A stretch of DNA of 12,830 nt from CAYSUS01 sp964434165 (GTDB lineage Bacteria > Planctomycetota > Planctomycetia > Pirellulales > Thermoguttaceae), in NCBI GenBank assembly GCA_964434165.1, contig CAYSUS010000157.1:1-12830 (forward strand), in the 5' to 3' direction. A program made the position numbers and the translations under genes. The notes under the pieces were generated by a model that was given only the letters and a program-made list of their open reading frames with translations, had not been told where the DNA came from and ran no database searches. How positions within the stretch are numbered: the first letter of the stretch is position 1; each line of letters starts with the position of its first letter. Positions 5,936 through 12,830 of this stretch are shown piece after piece.

Positions 5936-7126
5936 ATGTTCGTCTCGCAAGCCACCTCGTACGACTTCGTCGCACCGTGGAGGATCGTATTTGGCTGGGG
6001 CCGGCGGAGCGAGGTGGGCCGGGTCGGAAGAGTCCTCGGTCGCCGGGCCTTCGTCGTCTGCGGGGCCCAGGCGTTGATCGACCGCGGCGTGGTCGCCGAG
6101 ATCGCGGAGCGGCTCGCCGACGACGACGTGGGGTCGACCGTCGCGGCGACGATCGAGCGGGAGCCGGAGGTCGAGGACGTGGATCGCCTCGCCGCGGAGC
6201 TGCGGCGCCATGGGGCAAAGGCCGGCGACTTCCTGATCGCGGTCGGCGGCGGGGCGGCCATCGACCTGGCCAAGGCCGCCGCGGCCCTGGCCGTCGATCG
6301 CCAGAGCGACACGGTAAGGGACTACCTGGAGGGCGTGGGGCGGGGGCTGGTGCTCGGCGAGCAGCCGCTGCCCGTGCTGGCCATGCCGACCACGGCCGGC
6401 ACTGGGGCTGAGGCCACGAAGAACGCGGTGATCTCGTCGTACGATCCACCCTTCAAGAAGAGCTTCCGCGACGACCGGCTGATTCCGCGCGTGGCCCTGG
6501 TCGATCCGGAACTGACGTTGAGCGCCCCGCCGGAGGTGACGGCCGCCAGCGGCATGGACGCGATCACGCAGCTCTTCGAGAGCTTCCTGTCGCGCAAGGC
6601 CCGGCCCATCCCCCAGGCGCTGGCCAAGCAGGGACTGAAGATCGCCCTGCCGGCGGTGGCCGCCGCGGTCCGCGCGGGGACCGACCGGGCGGCGCGCGAG
6701 GCCATGGCGCACGCCGCGCTGCTCTCGGGCATGGCCTTGGCCAATTCGGGCCTGGGGATGGCCCACGGCGTGGCGCCGGCGCTGGGGGTGCACTGCCGGG
6801 TGCCGCACGGCGCCGCGTGCGCGCTGATGCTGCCCGTGGCCCTGCGTGTCAACCGCCACGAGCGCCAGGCGGAGCTGGCCGAGCTGGCGTCCCTGCTGAT
6901 TGGTCGGGGACCGTCCTCCTCAACCGACGAGGCGGTGGACGCCTTGATCGAGGCGGTCGAGCGGCTGTGCGACGAGGTGGGCGTGCCCCGCCGTCTCTCC
7001 CAGGTGGGCGTGCGGCGCGAGCAGCTTCCCGACATCGTCGCCAGCAGTCGAGGCAGCAGCATGAGCGGGAACCCCCGAGAGCTTCCTGACGAAGTGCTCA
7101 CGGCCATCCTGGAGGACATCTTGTGA
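5936..7126 (+). CDS. Iron-containing (group III) alcohol dehydrogenase
   Basis: The product is 396 aa, the usual size for the family. It should interconvert an alcohol and its aldehyde or ketone with NAD(P) in the cytoplasm; the substrate is unknown. Seen motifs: FVAPWRIVFGWG (start of the nucleotide fold), VGGGAAIDLAK (103-113, dinucleotide site), PTTAGTGAEAT (151-161), GMDAITQLFESFLS (206-219), and GMAHGVAPALG with CRVPHGAA (274-293). Predicted metal ligands are Asp208, Gln212, His277 and His291; the second is Gln where FucO-type enzymes have His. ATG at 5936 is preferred, with GGGG six bases upstream; a TTG at 5924 would add only four residues. A weak promoter (TTGTGG, 17 bases, TAAAAG at 5856) may precede it. 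It heads an operon with the sugar kinase. Confidence 0.9.
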   Translation: MFVSQATSYDFVAPWRIVFGWGRRSEVGRVGRVLGRRAFVVCGAQALIDRGVVAEIAERLADDDVGSTVAATIEREPEVEDVDRLAAELRRHGAKAGDFLIAVGGGAAIDLAKAAAALAVDRQSDTVRDYLEGVGRGLVLGEQPLPVLAMPTTAGTGAEATKNAVISSYDPPFKKSFRDDRLIPRVALVDPELTLSAPPEVTAASGMDAITQLFESFLSRKARPIPQALAKQGLKIALPAVAAAVRAGTDRAAREAMAHAALLSGMALANSGLGMAHGVAPALGVHCRVPHGAACALMLPVALRVNRHERQAELAELASLLIGRGPSSSTDEAVDALIEAVERLCDEVGVPRRLSQVGVRREQLPDIVASSRGSSMSGNPRELPDEVLTAILEDIL

Positions 7127-7203
7127 TCCCGGCTGCGCGACCGACCGCGGCCTGGGGGCAGCGACTCAACTTCGACCCGTACCGCGCGGAGGACATCTCA
7201 TGA
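7123..7203 (+). CDS. 26-codon micro-ORF coupling the dehydrogenase and kinase genes
   Basis: A GTG at 7123 overlaps the dehydrogenase stop as GTGA. The frame stays open for 26 codons (VIPAARPTAAWGQRLNFDPY and six more) and stops at 7201-7203, overlapping the kinase ATG as ATGA. It thus fills the 73-base gap exactly and could carry ribosomes from one gene to the next. The peptide resembles nothing I recognise. A chance open frame this short is quite possible in GC-rich DNA. Confidence 0.3.
   Translation: MIPAARPTAAWGQRLNFDPYRAEDIS
7188..7193 (+). promoter_or_regulatory. Strong ribosome binding site of the PfkB kinase
   Basis: GGAGGA ends six bases before the ATG at 7200. It lies inside the micro-ORF and fixes the kinase start. 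Confidence 0.65.
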
Positions 7204-8126
7204 TTCTGGCTGCCGGACTCACGCCGGCGTGGCAACAAATCCTCGCGTTCGACGCGTTCCGACCCGGAGAGGTGAATCGCGCCGACCGCGTCGCGTGGTG
7301 CGCTTCGGGCAAAGTCTTCAACGTCGCCATCGGCGCGAACCATCTCGGCGGGCCGGTGCTGGCCCTGGCGCCGGTCGGCGGCGGCGCCCGGCTGGAGATT
7401 GAGCGCGAGCTGAACGCCATGGCGCTGCGTCACCGGTTCATCCACACGCGGGTCTCCACGCGGGTCTGCACGACCATCATCGAACGTCCCAGCGGGCAGA
7501 TTACCGAGCTGGTCGAGGACGGGCGCGCCATGACCGAGAAGGAGCTCGACGAGTACTACCACGCGTTCGCCGAGGAGGCCAACTGGGCCGACATCGTGGT
7601 CCTCACCGGTTCGCTTCCGATCGACGCCCCGGTGGCGTTCTACCGGAGGCTTCTGGAGACCGTGCCCTGCCCCGCGGTGCTCGATTTCCGCGGCGAGGGA
7701 CTGCTGTCCGTCTTGGACTTGAAGCCTCTGGTCGTCAAGCCGAACCGGGCGGAACTGGCCGCCACGCTGGAGCGGGACCTGGACGACGAGCGCGAGCTGC
7801 TCTCCGCGATGAAATCGCTCAACGCCCGGGGCGCGCAGTGGGTCGTGGTGACCGACGGGGCCCGGCCGGTCTGGGTGAGCGCGGCCGAGGGAGCGTGGCG
7901 CATCGAACTTCCCGAGGCGGAGCAGATCGAGAACTCGATCGCCTGCGGCGACGCCATGGCCGCGGCCATCGCGTGGGCGGTGCGCGACGGGCGCGAGGTG
8001 CTCGAAGCGGTGCAGCTGGGCGTGGGCGCCGCCACCGAGAACCTCCGCCAGTTGCTCCCCTGCCGGCTCAACGGCGACCAGGTCGAAAGGATCGCCAAAC
8101 AGGTCCATCCCGAGCCGGTGCTTTGA
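7200..8126 (+). CDS. PfkB-family sugar kinase (1-phosphofructokinase / hexose-phosphate kinase type)
   Basis: The product is 308 aa, normal for the FruK/LacC branch of the ribokinase superfamily, which transfers phosphate from ATP to a sugar or sugar phosphate in the cytoplasm. Family signs: ASGKVFNVAIGANHLGG (35-51, substrate and fold motif), VLTGSLP (134-140), VVKPNRAEL (178-186), VVVTDG (215-220) and NSIACGDAMAAAIAW (245-259), in which Asp251 is the expected catalytic base. Two departures are clear. The anion-hole sequence is ACGD instead of GAGD. The N-terminal substrate motif, usually NPxxD, reads TPAWQQ. The substrate may therefore differ from fructose 1-phosphate. It follows the alcohol dehydrogenase in an operon, so the pair may handle one carbon compound and its phosphorylated form. 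Confidence 0.85.
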   Translation: MILAAGLTPAWQQILAFDAFRPGEVNRADRVAWCASGKVFNVAIGANHLGGPVLALAPVGGGARLEIERELNAMALRHRFIHTRVSTRVCTTIIERPSGQITELVEDGRAMTEKELDEYYHAFAEEANWADIVVLTGSLPIDAPVAFYRRLLETVPCPAVLDFRGEGLLSVLDLKPLVVKPNRAELAATLERDLDDERELLSAMKSLNARGAQWVVVTDGARPVWVSAAEGAWRIELPEAEQIENSIACGDAMAAAIAWAVRDGREVLEAVQLGVGAATENLRQLLPCRLNGDQVERIAKQVHPEPVL

Positions 8127-8157
8127 GCGCCGCAAGCAGGGGTCGGGAGTCCCTTCT

Positions 8158-8177
8158 CGCGTGAAGGCCTCCACGCG
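8158..8177. terminator. Possible bidirectional terminator hairpin in convergent gap
   Basis: CGCGTG (8158-8163) and CACGCG (8172-8177) form a 6-bp GC stem with an 8-base loop, between the convergent kinase and histidine kinase genes. No clear T-run follows, so an intrinsic terminator is only plausible. Confidence 0.3.
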
Positions 8178-8215
8178 GCAAGAGCCGATTCAGGACAGCA
8201 TCCCCGCCCCCCCTG

Positions 8216-9532
8216 CTACGCCGGCCCCGCCTCCGCGTCGTCGGCGACCTCGTCGCGCGGGGAGACGGGCAGCGCGACGCGGACCGTGGTGCCGCTCCCG
8301 GGCGAGGACTCGATGCGCGACGTTCCGCCCAACAGTCGCGCCCGTTCGCGAATGCCCTGGAGGCCGAAACGGTCGGTGGCCGGGGCCTGGGGATCGAACC
8401 CCAAGCCCCAGTCGCGGATTTCGATCTCCAGTCGCCCGTCGCGCTCGTCCAGGCGGAGGCGTATCCTGTCGCTGCGCCCGTGCCGCACGGCATTGGACAG
8501 CCCTTCCTGAAGGATGCGGAACACGGCCGTCTCGAGCGTCGGTTCCAGTCGCGATCGGGTGAGCCGGTGCTGGAACTCGACGCGGGGACCGCCCTGGCTC
8601 GCGGTCTGCTCGACGAGTTGTGCGACTGCGGCCACGACCCCCTGCTCGTCGAGGAGCCTGGGCCGGAGGCCCGCGATCAGGCGTCGGGCTTCGGCCAGCG
8701 CGGATTCGAGCTGCTCCAGCCCGAGCCGAAACGCCGGCTCGGCCGCTGCGGCCTCGCCCCGGTCGTGGAGCGAGCGGAACTGCCACAGCGCGCCGGCGAG
8801 TTGCTGGGCGAGCCCGTCGTGGATCTCGTAGGCGAACATGCGTCGCTCGCGCTCTTGAAGCGCGAGAACCTGGCGCAGCAGCCGCCGCTCGCGGCGGATG
8901 GTCTCGGTCGTCTCCCTGCGCCGCCGGCGGTCGGCCAGAATCCGTCCCATCTCGGCGACCAGGTATCCCAGGCGCTCGACCCGATCCTCGGGGAAGGCGT
9001 GTTCGTGGCCCGCATAGAGAAGAATCCCCCCCTCGACCCGGCCCTGCACGACGACCGGAAAGGCGAGGTTTGAGCGATATCCCAGCTCCAGGGCGTAGTC
9101 GCGCCACTGCCGAAAACCCTCATCGTGGGCGAGATCCGGGTAGCCGAACGGCTTGCGGTCGAGGATCGCGCGGCTCATGGCACAGCGGGCGTCGGGCGCA
9201 CGAGGCTCTCGGATCTCGAGTACCAGCCCGTCCAGGTACCTGTCGTGGTGCCCGGCCGCGACCACGGGATGGACCCGATCCTCGGCGTATCGGCCGTACC
9301 AGGCCATGCGCAGCCCGTAGTGGGCCACCACGGCCGAGAGGAAGCATTGCCAAAGGTCCTCTTCCGACTCTTCGGGACGCACGCCCCGCACCGTGGATAG
9401 CACGGAATGGAACGCCACGTGGTCGCGGATCGCCTCCTCCGCGCGACGCTGCTCGGCAAGGGCCTGCTCAAGGGACGCAATCCGCGCGGAAAGCGATTCC
9501 GCGTCGGCTGGGCTGGTGTCTTCCGGTAGCAT
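8216..9532 (-). CDS. GAF-domain sensor histidine kinase, NarL/LuxR-partner type
   Basis: The product is 438 aa with no membrane helix, so a cytoplasmic sensor. Residues 10-40 are a coiled coil. Residues 55-200 form a GAF-like sensory domain (LWQCFLSAVVAHYGLRMAWYG, then SNLAFPVVVQGRVEGGILLYA). Residues 205-290 are the HisKA_3 dimerisation helices with ERRMFAYEIHDGLAQQ and phosphorylated His238. The ATPase domain follows: N-box with Asn347 in LQEGLSNAVRHG, DWGLGFDP (374-381), FGLQGIRERARLLGG (389-403) and GSGTTV (412-417). It should pass phosphate to a NarL-type response regulator, but none is in the window. ATG at 9532 was chosen; a TTG at 9568 would add 12 polar residues and lacks an SD sequence. 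It is divergent from lctP, so control of lactate uptake is possible but unproven. Confidence 0.9.
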   Translation of the reverse strand: MLPEDTSPADAESLSARIASLEQALAEQRRAEEAIRDHVAFHSVLSTVRGVRPEESEEDLWQCFLSAVVAHYGLRMAWYGRYAEDRVHPVVAAGHHDRYLDGLVLEIREPRAPDARCAMSRAILDRKPFGYPDLAHDEGFRQWRDYALELGYRSNLAFPVVVQGRVEGGILLYAGHEHAFPEDRVERLGYLVAEMGRILADRRRRRETTETIRRERRLLRQVLALQERERRMFAYEIHDGLAQQLAGALWQFRSLHDRGEAAAAEPAFRLGLEQLESALAEARRLIAGLRPRLLDEQGVVAAVAQLVEQTASQGGPRVEFQHRLTRSRLEPTLETAVFRILQEGLSNAVRHGRSDRIRLRLDERDGRLEIEIRDWGLGFDPQAPATDRFGLQGIRERARLLGGTSRIESSPGSGTTVRVALPVSPRDEVADDAEAGPA

Positions 9533-9776
9533 CAACTGGGCGCGCCCCGTCCGGTCGTTCGGGCCCAAAGGAGGGTTCCGCCGAGTCTAGCAAAGCCAGC
9601 GGCTGCGGGCCAGAGTGTAAACCACTCAGAGGCGCGGATTCGCCGGCGTCGGGCGAAAGCGCCCCGGTCGCCGCCCGCGAGATGGCCTTCCTGTGGCGCA
9701 TTGGCGAGGAATCGACGGTGCGGGGGTCGTGTTTTCGTCGCGCTAGAAGCAGCGCGGCGACGGGGATACGGGGCGG

Positions 9777-9806
9777 TTGCGAAGCAGGAAGGCGGGAAGC
9801 TAGAAT
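9777..9806 (+). promoter_or_regulatory. Likely housekeeping promoter of lctP
   Basis: TTGCGA (9777-9782), an 18-base spacer and TAGAAT (9801-9806). Transcription would begin near 9813, about 40 bases before the lctP start. Each box matches the sigma70 consensus at four or five of six positions. Confidence 0.42.
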
Positions 9807-9841
9807 CGGGCGGTTCGGGGCCCGAGTGTTGCCACTCATCT

Positions 9842-9847
9842 GAGGAG
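9842..9847 (+). promoter_or_regulatory. Ribosome binding site deciding the lctP start
   Basis: GAGGAG ends six bases before the ATG at 9854. It excludes the longer in-frame reading from 9701, whose extra residues do not look like a permease N-terminus. Confidence 0.65.
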
Positions 9848-9853
9848 TCGCTC

Positions 9854-11575
9854 ATGGAGTGGACCCAGGTCTACGACCCCACCGGCTCGGCGGTCCTCTC
9901 GACGATTGTGGCCGCCATGCCGATTGTGGTCCTCCTCGGCGCGTTGGGGGTTTTCGGGATTTCCGCACCCAGGGCCGCCGCGGCGGGTCTCCTCACCGCC
10001 CTGGCCGTGGCCATCGGGGTCTATGGCATGCCGTGGCCGGCTGCCGCAGCGGCGGCCGCGTATGGCGCGTGTTTCGGGCTCTTCCCGATCGGATGGATCG
10101 TTTTCGGCGCGGTTTTCCTTTACTCCCTGACCGTGGAGACGGGCCAGTTCGAGAAGGTCAAGGCCTCGGTGGCCGCCCTCTCGCCCGACCGCCGTCTCCA
10201 GGCCCTGCTGATCGCCTTCAGCTTCGGGGCGTTCCTGGAAGGGGCGGCCGGGTTCGGAACCCCCGTGGCCATCACCGCGGCGCTGATGATTGGAGCCGGC
10301 TTCAAGCCGCTCCACGCCGCAGGACTGGCGCTGATCGCCAACACGGCGCCGGTCGCCTTCGGCGCGCTGGGCACGCCCATCACCACTCTGGCCGAGGTCA
10401 CCGGCCTGCCCGAGATGCAGCTCAGCCAGATGGCCGGACGCCAGCTCCCTTTCTTCTCCCTGCTGGTGCCGGCGTGGATGGTGGCGACCATGTCGGGCTT
10501 TCGCGGGCTGCGCGGAGTGTGGCCCGCCGTGCTCGTCTCCGGCGGGAGCTTCGCGATCGTGCAGTTCCTTACGGCCAACTACCTGGGGCCCACGCTGGTG
10601 GACGTGGCGGGCGGGTTGATCTCGCTGGTGCTTCTCGCCCTGTTTCTCAAGGTCTGGCGCCCGGCCGAGGTCTGGCGGTTCGAGGACGAAGTCGAGCCCC
10701 CGCCCGGCGCGGAGCCGCAGCGACCCTTCACGCGCGGCGAGACGGTCTCGGCCTGGGTCCCGTGGATCATCCTCTCGGTGTGCGTGCTGGTGTGGGGGAT
10801 TCCGCAGGCCCGCGTGGTGCTCGACGGCGGAATGCCCGCGGCGTCGCCCGGCGACGTGGAGGCCGTGAGTCGGCCGTGGTGGGCGGTGCCCAACTTCCTC
10901 GCCGGCCGGACCGTGGCCAGGATCGAGGTCCCGCGCCTGCATAACCGCGTGTACCGCGACGTGCCGGCCGTGCCCCAGCGCGGCGAGCCCGAAGAGGCCG
11001 TCTTCCGCTTCAACTGGCTTTCGGCCACGGGCACGGGCATCTTCGTCGCCTCGGTGCTCTCGGCCCTGTGGATGGGCGTAAGTCCGGCGCGGTTTGGGCG
11101 CGTGTTTCTTGCCACTCTTTGGCGGATGCGATGGCCGCTGTTCACGATCGCCTGCATGCTGGCCATCGCCTTCACCACGCGATACAGCGGCACGGACGTG
11201 ACGCTGGGGCTGGCCTTTACGCACACCGGCGTGCTGTATCCGTTTTTCGCGGCCATGCTGGGTTGGCTGGGCGTGGCCCTGACCGGATCGGACACCTCGT
11301 CCAATGCCCTGTTCGGGAGCCTCCAGCGGGTGACCGCCGAGCAGTTGGGCCTCAGCCCGGTGCTGATCTGCACGGCCAACAGCACGGGCGGGGTGATGGG
11401 CAAGATGGTGGATGCCCAGAGCATCGTCGTCTCGGCGGCGGCGACGAACCAGCCGGGCGGTGAGGGGCGGATCCTCCGCTACGTCTTCTGGCACAGCGTG
11501 GCCCTGGCCTGCCTGATGGGCCTGCTCACGCTCTTGCAGGCCCGCGCGCTGACGTGGATGGTGCCGGGGGGGTGA
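9854..11575 (+). CDS. lctP: L-lactate permease (LctP/LldP family)
   Basis: This is a cytoplasmic-membrane secondary transporter expected to import L-lactate (and relatives such as glycolate) with protons. The protein is 573 aa, slightly longer than E. coli LldP (551), and consists mostly of hydrophobic helices. Family blocks are all present: YDPTGSAVLSTIVAAMPIVV (7-26), FSFGAFLEGAAGFGTPVAIT (about 118-137), NTAPVAFGALGTPITTL, the extramembrane IEVPRLHNRVYRDVPAV segment, FNWLSATGTGIF, LTGSDTSSNALFG (476-488) and NSTGGVMGKMVDAQSIVV (about 508-525). ATG at 9854 is preceded by GAGGAG. A divergent sensor kinase lies upstream and a decayed small gene starts 7 bases after the stop. Lactate specificity comes from family membership only. 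Confidence 0.93.
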   Translation: MEWTQVYDPTGSAVLSTIVAAMPIVVLLGALGVFGISAPRAAAAGLLTALAVAIGVYGMPWPAAAAAAAYGACFGLFPIGWIVFGAVFLYSLTVETGQFEKVKASVAALSPDRRLQALLIAFSFGAFLEGAAGFGTPVAITAALMIGAGFKPLHAAGLALIANTAPVAFGALGTPITTLAEVTGLPEMQLSQMAGRQLPFFSLLVPAWMVATMSGFRGLRGVWPAVLVSGGSFAIVQFLTANYLGPTLVDVAGGLISLVLLALFLKVWRPAEVWRFEDEVEPPPGAEPQRPFTRGETVSAWVPWIILSVCVLVWGIPQARVVLDGGMPAASPGDVEAVSRPWWAVPNFLAGRTVARIEVPRLHNRVYRDVPAVPQRGEPEEAVFRFNWLSATGTGIFVASVLSALWMGVSPARFGRVFLATLWRMRWPLFTIACMLAIAFTTRYSGTDVTLGLAFTHTGVLYPFFAAMLGWLGVALTGSDTSSNALFGSLQRVTAEQLGLSPVLICTANSTGGVMGKMVDAQSIVVSAAATNQPGGEGRILRYVFWHSVALACLMGLLTLLQARALTWMVPGG

Positions 11576-11582
11576 CGCTCCC

Positions 11583-11982
11583 ATGGACGTCCGACCCGTT
11601 GTCCGATACATGCTGCCATGCGAAGATCGCCCGGCTCGATCCGCAGAAGTCCCGCCGAGTTGTGATCGTTGGGCAGTTCAGCAGTATCCGCTCCGTCGAT
11701 CAGCCGCCGTATCCACTTCTCTATCGGGAGATGTGCGTCTTTCTGGCGCTGACCGAGGGTCGTGGTCAGGGAGAAGGGCATATCCGGTGCGTGCTCGCGG
11801 AATCCGGAGACACGGTGTTCGAGACCCCTAGACGCACGGTCCCCCTGGGACCCGACCTCGTGGACGTTGTGGGAATCCCGTTTCGCATTCGCGACTGCCC
11901 GTCTCCGGTGCCAGGGATGTACTCCGTACAGTTCTGATATCGTGGATTGAGTATCGCGGGGTGTCCCCTGCGCATGAGGTGA
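11583..11982 (+). pseudogene. Decayed small gene (DUF6941-like family), frameshift plus premature stop
   Basis: The gene originally encoded about 130 aa. The start at 11583 reads MDVRPVVRYMLPCED in one frame. After GAT at 11625-11627, four bases (CGCC) stand where three would fit, and the likely continuation is in the next frame from 11632: RLDPQKSRRVVIVG, then LCVF-like MCVFLALTEGRGQGEG, VVGIPFRIRDC and GMYSVQF. A TGA (11935-11937) follows QF. Reading past it gives YRGLSIAGCPLRMR and a second TGA at 11982. Relatives I remember end QFWYNG followed by a short E-rich tail and PLRLR, so the first TGA most likely replaced a Trp TGG. A GGGGGG run precedes the ATG. It lies 7 bases after lctP. An alternative is a shortened live protein from the GTG at 11554 (127 aa). 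Family name and reference sequence are from memory. Confidence 0.62.
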
Positions 11983-12192
11983 ATCCATGGCCCTCTCCCC
12001 GGCGAGCAACAAGGGTTCTCGGATTCTGGACGAGCTCACCTGCCAGCCTGCCAGGCCGTCCGACTGCTGACAAGGACACGCATCTCGGGCAGGGTCGAAA
12101 GAAGGGGTCAATGTCACGGAGACGGAAACGGGTCGATCGCCGTTTCCTCTCGACCGGCAACGGGAGGAGGAGCTTCGATCCCTGGGATCTCG
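11983..12192. other. Gene-free stretch with a perfect hairpin
   Basis: No gene is visible on either strand. GGAAACGG (12124-12131) and CCGTTTCC (12140-12147) form an 8-bp hairpin whose 8-base loop contains CGATCG. GGGGTCA (12104-12110) lies just before it. The hairpin may end transcripts from the right-hand membrane gene, although no T-run follows on that strand. Confidence 0.4.
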
Positions 12193-12651
12193 CTACCTCA
12201 GCAGCTCGCCAAGCACGCGCTCGGCCGTGCGGTAGAAGTGCAGCATTCCCAGCGTGCCGATCGTGCCGGAGAGCACGGCGGCCAGCATGGCAAGGTTCGC
12301 CTTCCGCCGCGCGGCGCCGCCGACGCGCACCGGCGTCTCCCTGATCACGCGGGCGCCCGGCGGAGGGTACTGCCCGCTGCGGTTGATCCGCCAGCCGAGC
12401 CGGAAGAACCACGCCGAGGCTCCCACGAACCCGATCGCGCCCAGCCAGGCGACCACGGCCACCACGCGCCGCAGCCGCGCGACGGCGGCAGGCAGGTCCT
12501 CCTCCCCCAGGCTGTCGATCGCGCGAAGCTCGGCGCGGATCATCGAAAGGCCCACGGCGCCCGCGGCGATCAACACCAGGGCAACGGCCAGGACGGCGGC
12601 TCGAAGACGTCGATCCGCGGGGATGAATTGCGGCTCAGTGTGTTCGTTCAC
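12193..12651 (-). CDS. Small three-helix membrane protein of unknown function
   Basis: The product is 152 aa. Three hydrophobic segments lie at about 18-38, 63-87 and 119-140. Between the second and third is a polar loop with GQYPPPGARVIRETPVRVGG (93-112), followed by ARRKANL. A PPPG-x-RVIR-[DE]T motif of this kind occurs, as I remember, in conserved small membrane proteins of several bacterial phyla whose function is unknown. A polar loop between the first two helices (IRAELRAIDSLGEEDL) is likely exposed. The start is GTG at 12651, with AAGGA nine bases upstream on the - strand (12661-12665). It appears to be a single-gene unit with its own promoter. Function cannot be assigned. Confidence 0.8.
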   Translation of the reverse strand: MNEHTEPQFIPADRRLRAAVLAVALVLIAAGAVGLSMIRAELRAIDSLGEEDLPAAVARLRRVVAVVAWLGAIGFVGASAWFFRLGWRINRSGQYPPPGARVIRETPVRVGGAARRKANLAMLAAVLSGTIGTLGMLHFYRTAERVLGELLR

Positions 12652-12705
12652 GTCGTGCGATCCTTCTCATCGCGGGAGATGTCCCTTTTCCAGGCCCGCG
12701 CGAAG

Positions 12706-12735
12706 ATCATACCGGGGGCCGGGCTCGCCTTGCAA
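12706..12735 (-). promoter_or_regulatory. Likely promoter of the small membrane protein
   Basis: Read on the - strand: TTGCAA (12735-12730), an 18-base spacer and TATGAT (12711-12706). The transcript would start near 12699, about 48 bases before the GTG. Spacing and form resemble the lctP promoter. Confidence 0.45.
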
Positions 12736-12809
12736 GCTCGGCCCCACCGCGCGATCATGGAGGATTCCAAGCAGCGAAAGAAGCCTCCGCTGTCCCCACC
12801 GACGCGCCC

Positions 12810-12830
12810 TGACCCCTGACCCCTGACCCC
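12810..12830. repeat. Three tandem TGACCCC units at the window edge
   Basis: TGACCCC occurs at 12810-12816, 12817-12823 and 12824-12830 and may continue beyond the window. Its reverse complement GGGGTCA is found at 12104-12110, on the other side of the membrane-protein gene. Confidence 0.7.

Larger units (their letters stand above)
9533..9853. other. Divergent intergenic region between sensor kinase and lctP
   Basis: These 321 bases hold no gene. On the - strand a TAGACT (9589-9584) could be the -10 box of the kinase, but no good -35 fits. An imperfect hairpin, CGTCGCGCT against AGCGCGGCGACG, spans 9736-9762. The lctP promoter and ribosome binding site lie at the right end. Confidence 0.4.

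Noticed and set aside
9836..11611. 591-codon - strand frame opposite lctP
   Set aside because: Very rich in His, Arg and Gly, typical of the antisense of hydrophobic codons; lctP motifs are complete.
11935..11937. TGA read as Trp or selenocysteine in a live protein
   Set aside because: Most other genes here stop at TGA, and the same gene already has a frameshift, so decay is simpler.

Overview
The window looks like high-GC planctomycete DNA, most likely Pirellulales-like. This rests on a secreted helical-repeat / beta-sandwich / PQQ-propeller protein, GGGGTCA-type and CACTGCTGG hairpin repeats, small proteins of planctomycete type, and integron attC sites of the form I remember from Rhodopirellula-like genomes. 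No database search was possible, so the taxonomy is an inference. I see no tRNA, rRNA, CRISPR array, integrase or transposase.

Region 1 (1-1750) is visibly less GC-rich than the rest and reads as the end of an integron gene-cassette array without its integrase (a CALIN, or the distal end of a larger array). It holds two short + strand genes, each followed within about 30 bases by an imperfect palindrome that starts with AAC and ends with GTT. Both palindromes carry the same 12-base right end. The first cassette gene is a membrane-anchored protein whose C-terminal half resembles the von Hippel-Lindau (VHL) beta domain. The second is a leucine-rich-repeat-like protein.

Region 2 (1751-1927) is a gene-free junction with a perfect 9-bp hairpin repeat. 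A diverged copy of that repeat lies inside the 3' end of aroA.

Region 3 (1928-5685, - strand) is a two-gene operon: a secreted three-part propeller protein, then aroA (EPSP synthase) whose GTG start overlaps the upstream stop. A TATAAT box lies upstream.

Region 4 (5936-8126, + strand) encodes an iron-type alcohol dehydrogenase and a PfkB-family sugar kinase. They are linked by a 26-codon micro-ORF that overlaps both.

Region 5 (8216-11982) has an orphan NarL-type sensor histidine kinase (- strand) divergent from an LctP-type lactate permease (+). A broken small gene follows 7 bases after the permease; it shows one frameshift and one premature TGA.

Region 6 (11983-12830) contains a small three-helix membrane protein on the - strand with a recognisable promoter. 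It is flanked by GGGGTCA on one side and three TGACCCC units on the other.

The chromosomal genes suggest ordinary central and carbon metabolism (aromatic amino acids, alcohol/aldehyde and sugar-phosphate conversion, lactate uptake). The left edge is accessory DNA. The most notable items are the cassette array with its VHL-like protein and the decaying gene after lctP.
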